Of a DNA stretch of 64,000 nt, positions 55,600 through 63,411 are shown in pieces. A program made the translations under genes and the position numbers. Location: assembly GCF_023656565.1 (NCBI RefSeq), contig NZ_JAMOKG010000002.1, forward strand, positions 175,656 to 239,655, read 5' to 3'. The notes under the pieces were generated by a model. That model did not search any database. It worked only from the letters and a program-made list of their open reading frames with translations, and was not told where the DNA came from. This stretch comes from Flavobacterium tyrosinilyticum (GTDB lineage Bacteria; Bacteroidota; Bacteroidia; Flavobacteriales; Flavobacteriaceae). Positions within the stretch are counted from its first letter, which is position 1, and every line of letters begins with the position of its first letter.

Positions 55600-56730
55600 T
55601 TATTTGCTTTTTACGCATCTAAAACCAACGTGGTTTGCAGCAGATCTGATTTCGCCTTTTCCTCTTGTTCCAACCATGTATCGCGTGCAATATTGATCTG
55701 TACATAAGAACGAACCGCCACGGTGAACGCGTTTTATTTCAGTAGGATCGTTTGGATCATAATAAGCGTCTGGACCTTGCGGATTTTTTGTTACTTTCCC
55801 GCTTTCTGCTAATGATTTGTAATAATCTACACTATACCAATCGTGTACCCATTCCCATACATTTCCAGCAATATCATACAAACCATATGCATTTGGAGCG
55901 TACTGTTTTGTTGGAGCAATTCCTTTGAAACCATCTTCTCCTGTATCGCCATCTTTTATTGGAAAATGTCCTTGATAAATATTAGCTTGAAATTTTCCTT
56001 TAGGTTTTAAATCATTTCCCCAAGCATATAAATTTCCAGTTTTACCGCCTCTTGCTGCAAATTCCCATTCAGCTTCTGTTGGAAGTCTTTTTCCGGCCCA
56101 TTTTGCGTAAGCTTGAGCATCTTCATAAACCACGTGAACAACAGGGTATTTTTCTTTTCCTATAATGTTGCTTTGCGGGCCTTCAGGGTGTCTCCAATCT
56201 GCACCTGGTTCATAACGCCACCATTGCAAGAAATTATTCAAATTAACTGCGGAGGGTGTAGGAGTGAAGACCACAGAACCTGTCACTAAATCTTCTTCGC
56301 TTGCTGATGGAAATTCTTCTTTTGTTGGTTTTTGTTCGGCAACAGTTACATATCCTGTGGCTTTTACAAATTTTTCGAATTCTTCATTGGTTACTTCCGT
56401 TTCATCCATATAATACCCATCAAGATAAACTCTATGAATTGGAGCTGCATCTTTCGTTACGCCTTTAATGCTGCAAAGACTTTCGTCTTCAACATTAGTT
56501 CCCATAGAAAATTCGCCACCAGGAATCCAAACCATACCTTTTGGTGCTTTTTCTGCAGGTTTAAATTTATTTTCGACAGTTGGTTTAAATTCAGATTCAA
56601 CATTACTTGGAATTTCATGACATTCTGCTGCTGTTGTTTCAGCTTTAGTTGTAAATCTGGTATAACTGTAAGCAATTGAAATAATGGATAATGTGAGTAA
56701 CGCAAAAATCCAAAAGGTTTTGTTTTTCAT
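55600..56730 (-). CDS. Formylglycine-generating enzyme family protein, envelope-anchored
   Basis: A 376-residue FGE-sulfatase (SUMF1) domain protein. An N-terminal signal or anchor helix (about 7-25, IFALLTLSIISIAYSY) comes first; then the conserved core GMVWIPGGEFSMGTN, YMDETEVTNEEFEKFV, RLPTEAEWEFAARGG and GNVWEWVHDWY. The end RGGSFLCTDQYCTRYMVGTR keeps two cysteines (about 343 and 348) at the position of the copper-binding pair in oxygen-dependent FGE, followed by SAANHVGFRC. Such enzymes convert a sulfatase cysteine to formylglycine. No sulfatase is in the window. Confidence 0.85.
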   Translation of the reverse strand: MKNKTFWIFALLTLSIISIAYSYTRFTTKAETTAAECHEIPSNVESEFKPTVENKFKPAEKAPKGMVWIPGGEFSMGTNVEDESLCSIKGVTKDAAPIHRVYLDGYYMDETEVTNEEFEKFVKATGYVTVAEQKPTKEEFPSASEEDLVTGSVVFTPTPSAVNLNNFLQWWRYEPGADWRHPEGPQSNIIGKEKYPVVHVVYEDAQAYAKWAGKRLPTEAEWEFAARGGKTGNLYAWGNDLKPKGKFQANIYQGHFPIKDGDTGEDGFKGIAPTKQYAPNAYGLYDIAGNVWEWVHDWYSVDYYKSLAESGKVTKNPQGPDAYYDPNDPTEIKRVHRGGSFLCTDQYCTRYMVGTRGKGEIRSAANHVGFRCVKSK

Positions 56731-56828
56731 GGTTTATTTATTTTTGAGCTTATAATGGTTATCAATAGTGGGCATAAAATTAGGTAAAATTACTTTTATA
56801 GTATAGTAATTTTATAGAATTAATAAAA

Positions 56829-57818
56829 TTAAGTATCTTTTTCAACTTGAACGACTTCGTATTTGTCTTTACCATCAACTTGTACGGGTTGATAGTAGGT
56901 TTCTCCAAATTTTACATATTTTACATCTCCTATGGTCACTTCTTCTCCGCCTTCTGGCAGTTTCTCTACTATTGTTCCGGCAGTAGGGGCAACGACAGTA
57001 TATTTTTCTCCATCTTTTTCATAATACGTTCCGCCATAATAGTAATTATTTACCGTTCCGGTATTAACCGTTTCTGCTCCGCTTGGAATGTTATTTACAG
57101 TGCCGCCGACTGGTGCAGGTACAGCAGTATAACCGCCATTTGTCGAGGTATACCAAACTCCTTGATCGTAGTGGTATTTCTGATTTTCTACACTGACAAT
57201 GATCGCTGTAGTTGCTAGAGTTGCAACAAAAAATCCCCACGGATGCCAAACAGGTCCCCAATAAAAAGGCACATAGGGACGCGGATAATACGGATGATAA
57301 CAGTTGTATCTATAACCGCCATACACATAAGGCGGGCGTGTATATGGTCTATATCCTGGACGAACTACTGTATTTCGATTATTGCGAACATGAACGCTAT
57401 TGTTAACATTAATATTGACGTTATTTCTGTTTCTATTGACTGTATTGCCACTTATGTTTGTATTTCTGTTACCGACATTGTTTCTGTTTACAGTGTTATT
57501 TCTGTTTATAGTGTTGTTTCTATTAGAATTGTTTGACGGTCTGGTTATTTGAGTTCCTGAGTTATTTGCCCCAGGTCTAACCGTTGCTGGTCTAGTTGTT
57601 GCCGCTGGCCTTGTTGTGCTAGGTCTTGTCACATTTGGTCTAGATTGCGTAGCAGGTCTTGCCGGACGACTTTGTACTGCACCGCCGCCTCTGTTGAATC
57701 CGCCTCCACCGCCACCACGGTGACGCTGTGCTAAACTGTCAATTGAAATAAAGAAAAATGCTCCAGTTAAACACATTACAAGTGCCAGTTTTTTTACTGT
57801 TTTCGATATACTTTTCAT
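56829..57818 (-). CDS. DUF6515-like protein with Asn/Arg-rich repeats
   Basis: A 329-residue exported protein. Signal peptide about 1-31 (ending DSLAQ). Residues about 35-155 are low complexity: glycine-rich, then RPATxRP units, then NRNNTINRNNTVNRNN. A hydrophobic segment (about 190-208, WGFFVATLATTAIIVS) and two repeated beta modules with TAVPAPVGGTVNNIPSGAE and TVVAPTAGTIVEKLPEGG follow. The layout matches DUF6515 proteins of Bacteroidota. Function is unknown. Confidence 0.8.
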   Translation of the reverse strand: MKSISKTVKKLALVMCLTGAFFFISIDSLAQRHRGGGGGGFNRGGGAVQSRPARPATQSRPNVTRPSTTRPAATTRPATVRPGANNSGTQITRPSNNSNRNNTINRNNTVNRNNVGNRNTNISGNTVNRNRNNVNINVNNSVHVRNNRNTVVRPGYRPYTRPPYVYGGYRYNCYHPYYPRPYVPFYWGPVWHPWGFFVATLATTAIIVSVENQKYHYDQGVWYTSTNGGYTAVPAPVGGTVNNIPSGAETVNTGTVNNYYYGGTYYEKDGEKYTVVAPTAGTIVEKLPEGGEEVTIGDVKYVKFGETYYQPVQVDGKDKYEVVQVEKDT

Positions 57819-57890
57819 ATTCAGTAATTTATGTGATTTAAAGTTATGAAAAAAAATGTCCGTTTTGAATTAATGGATTAAAAGTTTGAT

Positions 57891-59111
57891 TTATAATGAG
57901 ATATCCCATTGTATTCTAAATCGCCATCCTTGCTGTAAGGAAAGCGTTTTGTCTTGAAAAGTAAAATAACTCACCTCTGAGGTCAATTTGTTTTTATGTC
58001 CTTTAAAAAACCAGTTGAAAGCCAAAGTAGATTCGTCCTGTCTATTTTCTCTTATCGAATTATCGGGTCTATAAGCTGCATGACGACCAGCCATTTCTAA
58101 GTGTTTTGGCCACCATTCGAAAACATTATGAAAAAAATATCCGGCCTGAACGTAATATCCTTTCATTATGGTTGTGTCATCATTATTTATCTTGTCAATA
58201 ATTTCTTTGGTATGCCATTCGCTCTGCCAGGAAAAACCACGATACATAAAAGCAGTTTCAAAATTCCATTGATTGACTCTGTATTGTCCCGGTAAACCAT
58301 TTTCAAATCCGTCGAGAGAACCTCCTCCTGCTTGAGAAAAACGGGTGTAAGGACTTCGGTTTGTTATGGCTGAAAAGGCTATAATCGGAGTGAGTTTTTC
58401 GTGAAATTCTAAATCACAGCCTTCAAAATCTAGAAATCTTCCTAGAAAATTCCATTGTGCTCTTCCAAAATACATTAAATGATTATCGTCATTAGACGTG
58501 CTTCCGCGTCCTGTTCCTGTTAAAGCTGCGGCCCAATAATTAAAATCGGCAATTCCAGCTCCTTTTAAGTGTCCGTAGACTTCAACTCCCAATTGTCTGT
58601 CTACAGTAAAGGGACGATTAATTAAAGATCGCTCAACCATTTGCTGCTCGCCACTGCTTATGAAACGTTCGCGGGTAAATTCTGTTTTCCATTGTCCAAT
58701 TTTAAAACTCAGCCAATCCCACTTTTCAATCATTATTCTAAAGTCAAGTAAGTTGGACTGACTCAATTCATATTCCCAATAATATTTCAGCCAAGGTTCA
58801 AAAGCATGACCGCCAATTTTTAATCTGGCACGATTTATTTTGAAAGTTGTTTTAGCATCTTGACTGTAATCGTCATAAGTTAAAGGATCTGTATCGTAAG
58901 GAGTGGAGAAACGAAATTGGAATCGGCTTTGTAGTTGAAATAAGAACTTTTTATCTCGGGTTTCTAATTCAATTCCTTTACTGCCATACCGAACATTCAT
59001 TAGTTTTGTAGTATCTTTTTCTTGTTGCGAAAGTCCTTTATAGCTAATTGCTAATAGCAGAGCTAAAAGGACGTTTTTAAATTTTAGATTTACGATTTTT
59101 TCTTTATACAT
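57891..59111 (-). CDS. Phosphate-selective porin O/P-like outer-membrane protein
   Basis: A 406-residue porin-like beta-barrel (start ATG at 59111; the longer frame starts with TTG). Signal peptide ends near SYKGLSQQ. OprO/P-type elements are RFQFRFSTPYDTDPL, INRARLKIGGHAFEPWLKYY, FKIGQWKTEFTRERFISSG and the closing RFRIQWDISL with a terminal aromatic-rich strand. It probably forms an outer-membrane channel for an anion such as phosphate; selectivity cannot be told from sequence. Confidence 0.88.
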   Translation of the reverse strand: MYKEKIVNLKFKNVLLALLLAISYKGLSQQEKDTTKLMNVRYGSKGIELETRDKKFLFQLQSRFQFRFSTPYDTDPLTYDDYSQDAKTTFKINRARLKIGGHAFEPWLKYYWEYELSQSNLLDFRIMIEKWDWLSFKIGQWKTEFTRERFISSGEQQMVERSLINRPFTVDRQLGVEVYGHLKGAGIADFNYWAAALTGTGRGSTSNDDNHLMYFGRAQWNFLGRFLDFEGCDLEFHEKLTPIIAFSAITNRSPYTRFSQAGGGSLDGFENGLPGQYRVNQWNFETAFMYRGFSWQSEWHTKEIIDKINNDDTTIMKGYYVQAGYFFHNVFEWWPKHLEMAGRHAAYRPDNSIRENRQDESTLAFNWFFKGHKNKLTSEVSYFTFQDKTLSLQQGWRFRIQWDISL

Positions 59112-59320
59112 AAGTGTGATGGTTTGTATAAAAGATTTTGTTAAGTATCTCAAAATTAAATAATAAATGAACGAGAGTTGATTATTGATAAGCTTGAACT
59201 GGTTTCAAATTATAACTTGCAACATGAAAAAGCAGAATGATTAATTTGTAAATAGAAGAATTGAAACAAAAAGGAAATTATTTGTTTTTATAAAAACACA
59301 CCTTTTTAAACTATAATATC

Positions 59321-59328
59321 TAAATTTG
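59321..59328 (+). promoter_or_regulatory. -7 promoter box TAAATTTG of pyrD
   Basis: Match to TAnnTTTG about 29 bases upstream of the pyrD ATG. Confidence 0.55.
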
Positions 59329-59356
59329 CAGCCAAAATAACAACAACACAACTCTT

Positions 59357-60391
59357 ATGTATAAATTGATAATTCGTCCGATACTTTTTTGTTTTGATCC
59401 TGAAAAAGTGCATTATTTTACTTTTTCTTTTGTAAAATTCATTTCAAAAATCCCTGGAGTTTCGGCGATTATAAGATCAATTTATGAGGTAAAAGATGCT
59501 CGATTAGAAAGAGAAGTCTTCGGAATTAAATTCAAAAATCCGGTTGGACTTGCGGCAGGTTTTGATAAAGATGCAAAACTATACAAAGAACTTGGTGATT
59601 TTGGTTTTGGTTTTATCGAAATCGGAACTGTAACGCCAGTTGGACAAGAAGGAAATCCGAAGAAACGTTTGTTCCGTTTAAAAGAAGACCAAGCGATTAT
59701 TAACCGAATGGGATTTAATAACGGCGGTGTTCTAGAAGCGGTAGAACGCTTGAAAAAGAATACTGGTGTTTTAATTGGTGGAAATATTGGAAAAAATAAA
59801 GTAACCGATAACGAAGATGCCGTTAAGGATTATATCATTTGTTTTGATGCGCTTTTTAATCATGTAGATTATTTTGTGGTGAATGTAAGTTCTCCAAACA
59901 CACCAAACCTAAGAGCTTTACAAGACAAAGAGCCTTTGACAGCTTTATTGCAGACTTTACAAAATAGAAATGTCGAAAAACAAAAAACAAGTACTCAAAA
60001 AGTAAAGCCAATTCTTTTAAAAATAGCTCCAGACTTAACAGATGAGCAATTATTAGATATTATTGATATTGTAAAAACAACGCAAATTGCTGGTGTTATT
60101 GCAACAAACACAACAATTTCTAGAGATGGTTTACAATCTGGAAACCAAACAGAAACAGGAGGTTTATCTGGAAAACCATTAACGAAACGTTCTACAGAAG
60201 TGATTCGTTTTCTATCTGAAAAAAGCAATAAAGCATTCCCAATTATTGGAGTAGGAGGAATTCATTCTGCAGATGATGCAATTGAAAAACTAAATGCAGG
60301 TGCAAGTTTAGTGCAGTTGTACACTGGCTTTATTTACGAAGGTCCAGCTTTGATAAAAGCAATCAACAAAAAGCTTTTAGGGCAGTTGTAA
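59357..60391 (+). CDS. pyrD: Dihydroorotate dehydrogenase (quinone), class 2
   Basis: A 344-residue FMN enzyme of pyrimidine synthesis that passes electrons to quinone at the inner membrane. The N-terminal helix pair (about 8-40, [15 protein letters not shown]) is the quinone-tunnel extension of class 2. FMN site motifs: [40 protein letters not shown] (catalytic serine), [30 protein letters not shown] and [11 protein letters not shown]. Its last 15 bases overlap the end of the DUF3307 gene on the other strand. Confidence 0.97.
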   Translation: MYKLIIRPILFCFDPEKVHYFTFSFVKFISKIPGVSAIIRSIYEVKDARLEREVFGIKFKNPVGLAAGFDKDAKLYKELGDFGFGFIEIGTVTPVGQEGNPKKRLFRLKEDQAIINRMGFNNGGVLEAVERLKKNTGVLIGGNIGKNKVTDNEDAVKDYIICFDALFNHVDYFVVNVSSPNTPNLRALQDKEPLTALLQTLQNRNVEKQKTSTQKVKPILLKIAPDLTDEQLLDIIDIVKTTQIAGVIATNTTISRDGLQSGNQTETGGLSGKPLTKRSTEVIRFLSEKSNKAFPIIGVGGIHSADDAIEKLNAGASLVQLYTGFIYEGPALIKAINKKLLGQL

Positions 60392-61093
60392 AAGTAGCGC
60401 TTGGACTAAAAGACCAGCTATTATTGCAATACCAAAACTGATTAAAGTTCCGATCATTACGTATTCTGTAAGTTTTCGGTCTTTGGCTTCTTTTAAATCA
60501 CCGAACCTAAAAATAGATTTAGCAGCAAGCAGAAAACCGATCGCTTCAAAATGTCCGGTTAAGATAAATCCGAAAACAAATAAGCGTTCTAAAATACCAA
60601 TATAATTTCCGGCAGCTATGAGAGAATTGTCCTGATGGCTGTTTCTGCTTTCTGGAGCCCATATTGAAATGATAGTTTTTATAAAAATAGAGGAGGGTTT
60701 GGTTAGCAATAAAATTCCTGTAAGCAGAATCCAGAATTCATTATTCTGCCAAAAATGGATTATCGTTTTATTTTCGTACAAAAGAGCAACACCAATTAAA
60801 ATGAGAATATGCGCAATTTGATCAACCACAAACCACGTTCGTTTGGTTTTCTTTTTTTGAAAATTTAATTTGATTAAATCTACAATCCCGTGCGTCACAG
60901 CAATTAAAACAGCATAAGGTATAAAGCCGATTTCGCCCACTAAAACCGCTGCTAAAACTCCGTGCAGTAAAATATGAATATACAAATAAACACTTTTATG
61001 TTTTTTGAGTTCTTTGTCGGCTACCCAAGAATTGGGCTGCCAGATAAAATCTCCTAATAAATGAGCAAGAAACAGTTTTATAAATAAAATCAT
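60377..61093 (-). CDS. DUF3307 integral membrane protein
   Basis: A 238-residue membrane protein with about six or seven helices. The family signature [19 protein letters not shown] opens the first helix, and [12 protein letters not shown] and a late [20 protein letters not shown] loop follow. The start ATG overlaps the stop of satD by 4 bases (ATGA), so the two are translationally coupled. The function of DUF3307 is unknown; the conserved HLLGD motif may bind a metal or ligand. Confidence 0.88.
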   Translation of the reverse strand: MILFIKLFLAHLLGDFIWQPNSWVADKELKKHKSVYLYIHILLHGVLAAVLVGEIGFIPYAVLIAVTHGIVDLIKLNFQKKKTKRTWFVVDQIAHILILIGVALLYENKTIIHFWQNNEFWILLTGILLLTKPSSIFIKTIISIWAPESRNSHQDNSLIAAGNYIGILERLFVFGFILTGHFEAIGFLLAAKSIFRFGDLKEAKDRKLTEYVMIGTLISFGIAIIAGLLVQALLLQLP

Positions 61094-61704
61094 GAGGCTG
61101 AATATTGTTTTATTTGTTTTCTAAAATAGCGATCTAAATTCATAACCAAATCAAACTGAGCTCTTTTTTGTCTTCGGCTCACAGCAGCTTGGTTAATGCC
61201 TAATTTTTGTCCTAATTCTTCTTGCGATAAAGTTGGGTTTTCAATAGCAGCGGCAACAAATTCTGCAGATTGTACCAGCCAGCTGTCCATAAAAGTCAAA
61301 GTCAGTTGCAACATTAAATTCAGTTTTTCATCAAAATCTAAATCTCCTGTTCGCAGGGCTAGATTTACTTTCTGTTTTTTTAAGGTTTCAAAAAGTTCTC
61401 CAGAATTAATAAACGCAGAACCGTTGCTTTCTGATATTCTTTCGACATTGTGTGTTTTATCTCCAAAACCAATACTCATTCGGGCATCAGATTTTATGGC
61501 TCTTAAATGCGCTTTTACCAAAATAGCGGTTAACAAAGCGTCTTCGGGATTACTGACTTCAATTTGAAATTCGTCGCCTCGATATACTTCCCACTGATTT
61601 GGAGTTTTGCCAAATGGAGCCAAGATCTTCTTTAAATCCTCAACCCAATGCTGAGATTCTTGTTGTCTTGAACCAATTATGTCCCCTGTAATTACACTAG
61701 TCAT
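61090..61704 (-). CDS. SatD-family protein with C-terminal helix-turn-helix
   Basis: A 204-residue protein of the SatD family. The start MTSVITGDIIGSR (residues 1-13) and VYRGDEFQIEV (40-50) look like the metal-binding aspartate and GGDEF-type turn of a nucleotide-cyclase-like palm fold; that resemblance is my inference. Residues about 156-186 form a helix-turn-helix (LSQEELGQKLGINQAAVSRR). It is coupled to a DUF3307 membrane gene and preceded by a 28-base tandem array of palindromic half-sites, which suggests self-regulation. Confidence 0.8.
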   Translation of the reverse strand: MTSVITGDIIGSRQQESQHWVEDLKKILAPFGKTPNQWEVYRGDEFQIEVSNPEDALLTAILVKAHLRAIKSDARMSIGFGDKTHNVERISESNGSAFINSGELFETLKKQKVNLALRTGDLDFDEKLNLMLQLTLTFMDSWLVQSAEFVAAAIENPTLSQEELGQKLGINQAAVSRRQKRAQFDLVMNLDRYFRKQIKQYSAS

Positions 61705-61708
61705 AACT

Positions 61709-61716
61709 CAAATATA
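61709..61716 (-). promoter_or_regulatory. Possible -7 box TATATTTG close to the satD start
   Basis: CAAATATA on the plus strand, 5 bases before the ATG at 61704. If used, the transcript would be nearly leaderless; the copy at 61744-61751 is the better candidate. Confidence 0.3.
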
Positions 61717-61743
61717 AGTAAAAAAATTATAAATTTTCTATTA

Positions 61744-61751
61744 CAAATATA
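61744..61751 (-). promoter_or_regulatory. -7 promoter box TATATTTG of satD
   Basis: CAAATATA on the plus strand, 40 bases upstream of the ATG. It lies at the edge of the tandem half-site array, so a bound regulator would cover the promoter. Confidence 0.5.
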
Positions 61752-61752
61752 C

Positions 61753-61864
61753 GTAATAAGATTTGTTATTACGTTTTTCGGTAATAATTTAAATTATTAC
61801 GCTTTTTGGTAATATTTGAAAATATGATGCTATTTTGTAATAATAGACTTCAAATAAAAATCTC
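61753..61864. promoter_or_regulatory. Tandem 28-bp array of GTAATAA/TTATTAC half-sites
   Basis: GTAATAA starts at 61753, 61781, 61809 (as GTAATAT) and 61837, exactly 28 bases apart; TTATTAC starts at 61766 and 61794, also 28 apart, with a weaker CTATTAC at 61738. The first pair makes a perfect 9-base-arm palindrome (61751-61774), the second a perfect 20-base palindrome (61781-61800). It lies between divergent satD and the HMG-CoA lyase gene and is probably an operator array. Confidence 0.75.
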
Positions 61865-61915
61865 TTTTATATAATCAAAAAAGAAACTAACTTAGCCTTT
61901 ACAAAAGAATACGCT

Positions 61916-62782
61916 TTGAGTAAAGAAATCAAAATTATCGAATGCCCTAGAGATGCCATGCAAGGCATTAAGGCTTTTATTCCGACAAAAAATAAAGTTA
62001 CTTACATACAAGCTTTGTTACGAGTTGGCTTTGATACAATCGATTTTGGGAGTTTTGTTTCTCCAAAAGCTATTCCACAAATGCAAGATACTGCAGAGGT
62101 TCTAGAGCAGTTAGATTTGTCTCAAACAACAAGTAAACTGCTTTCTATTATTGCTAATACTCAAGGAGCGATAACGGCAGCCAATTATGAGCAGATTCAA
62201 TATTTGGGCTTTCCTTTTTCTATTTCTGAGAACTTTCAGATGCGTAATACGCATAAAACTATTGCAGAATCTTTAGTTACCTTAGAAGAAATTCTGGAAG
62301 TTGCCGATAAGAAAAATAAAGAAGTAGTGACCTATCTTTCCATGGGCTTCGGAAATCCATATGGAGATCCGTGGAATGTTGAAATTGTAGCAGAATGGAC
62401 CGAAAAACTGGCAGCAATGGGTGTAAAAATTTTATCGCTTTCTGATACTGTTGGAACTTCTACGCCAGAAGTAATTACGTATTTGTTTTCAGATTTAATT
62501 CCGAAATATCCTGAAATTGAGTTTGGAGCGCATCTTCATACCACGCCAGAAAGCTGGTTCGAAAAAATCGATGCCGCGGCAAAAGCAGGCTGTATTCGTT
62601 TTGACGGAGCTATTCAAGGTTTCGGAGGCTGCCCAATGGCAACCGATAAACTAACAGGAAATATGCCAACAGAAAAACTGGTTTCCTATTTTACTGCCAA
62701 TAAAAAAATAACCGGACTCAATTCTCTTAGTTTTGAAAGCGCATACAATGAAGCTTCAAAATTGTTTGGAAAGTTTCATTAA
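61916..62782 (+). CDS. Hydroxymethylglutaryl-CoA lyase
   Basis: A 288-residue DRE-TIM metallolyase that splits HMG-CoA to acetoacetate and acetyl-CoA in leucine degradation. Motifs: the start IKIIECPRDAMQGIKAFIPT (catalytic R and metal D), FDTIDFGSFVSPKAIPQM, SLSDTVGTS, EFGAHLHTTPESW (metal histidines) and DGAIQGFGGCPMATD, with the catalytic cysteine near the end. The start codon is a TTG at 61916; no ATG gives a complete N-terminus. Confidence 0.92.
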   Translation: MSKEIKIIECPRDAMQGIKAFIPTKNKVTYIQALLRVGFDTIDFGSFVSPKAIPQMQDTAEVLEQLDLSQTTSKLLSIIANTQGAITAANYEQIQYLGFPFSISENFQMRNTHKTIAESLVTLEEILEVADKKNKEVVTYLSMGFGNPYGDPWNVEIVAEWTEKLAAMGVKILSLSDTVGTSTPEVITYLFSDLIPKYPEIEFGAHLHTTPESWFEKIDAAAKAGCIRFDGAIQGFGGCPMATDKLTGNMPTEKLVSYFTANKKITGLNSLSFESAYNEASKLFGKFH

Positions 62783-62859
62783 AAAATAGTTATTTTTCTT
62801 ACCTTAGATAATGATTGTTTGTATAATGCGTTACATTTAGTATTGCTATAACTATTATC

Positions 62860-63411
62860 ATGGGGTCAAATTCGCTAAGTAAGATTTCAAGTATACTATT
62901 TTCAGTCTTTTTATTGTTCTCCTGTTCAAGCGATTTGAATTTCGATCAGGTAAACGATTTTAAGATAGAGCCTGTTTTTGTAGCTAACCTAGCGTATTTT
63001 AATATTCAGGCCAATAGACTTATAGACGATGGAGGAACTAATGTCTATCCAGATGTTAGGGACTTTGATGTTTTTAAAGAGAAATTTTTTAATGAACGTC
63101 TTAAAAAAGCAGAGTTTGATTTTGAAGTCGAAAATAACATAAATCGTGCTTTCGTTCTCAATATGCTTTTGCTTAATGATCAAAATGAGGTTTTGCAAAC
63201 CATATCTTTTACTGTTCCGTCTTATAAAGGAACACCAAATGTTATAAAATATCCTACAGAAGTTTTTGAAAATGCTCGATTGGATCTTTTAAAACAAACT
63301 CAAAAAATTGGTTTTGTGGTAGTAATTGCCTCAGGGCCTCCATTAAATAGCCAGAGTGAAGGAAACTTAAAATTAAGATCAAGTGCAACGGCTTATTTAG
63401 TAATCGAATGA
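62860..63411 (+). CDS. Hypothetical lipoprotein
   Basis: A 183-residue lipoprotein (hydrophobic leader ISSILFSVFLLFSCSSD, lipid C about 22). The mature protein is beta-like (FKIEPVFVANLAYFNI, EVLQTISFTVPSY, SATAYLVIE). No family is recognised. Its stop codon overlaps the ATG of the next gene (ATGA), so the two are coupled; with a DUF5723 partner it may belong to an outer-membrane complex. Confidence 0.65.
   Translation: MGSNSLSKISSILFSVFLLFSCSSDLNFDQVNDFKIEPVFVANLAYFNIQANRLIDDGGTNVYPDVRDFDVFKEKFFNERLKKAEFDFEVENNINRAFVLNMLLLNDQNEVLQTISFTVPSYKGTPNVIKYPTEVFENARLDLLKQTQKIGFVVVIASGPPLNSQSEGNLKLRSSATAYLVIE

Noticed and set aside
61738..61864. CRISPR array
   Set aside because: The 28-base period consists of contiguous half-sites with only about four units and no spacers of constant length or cas genes.
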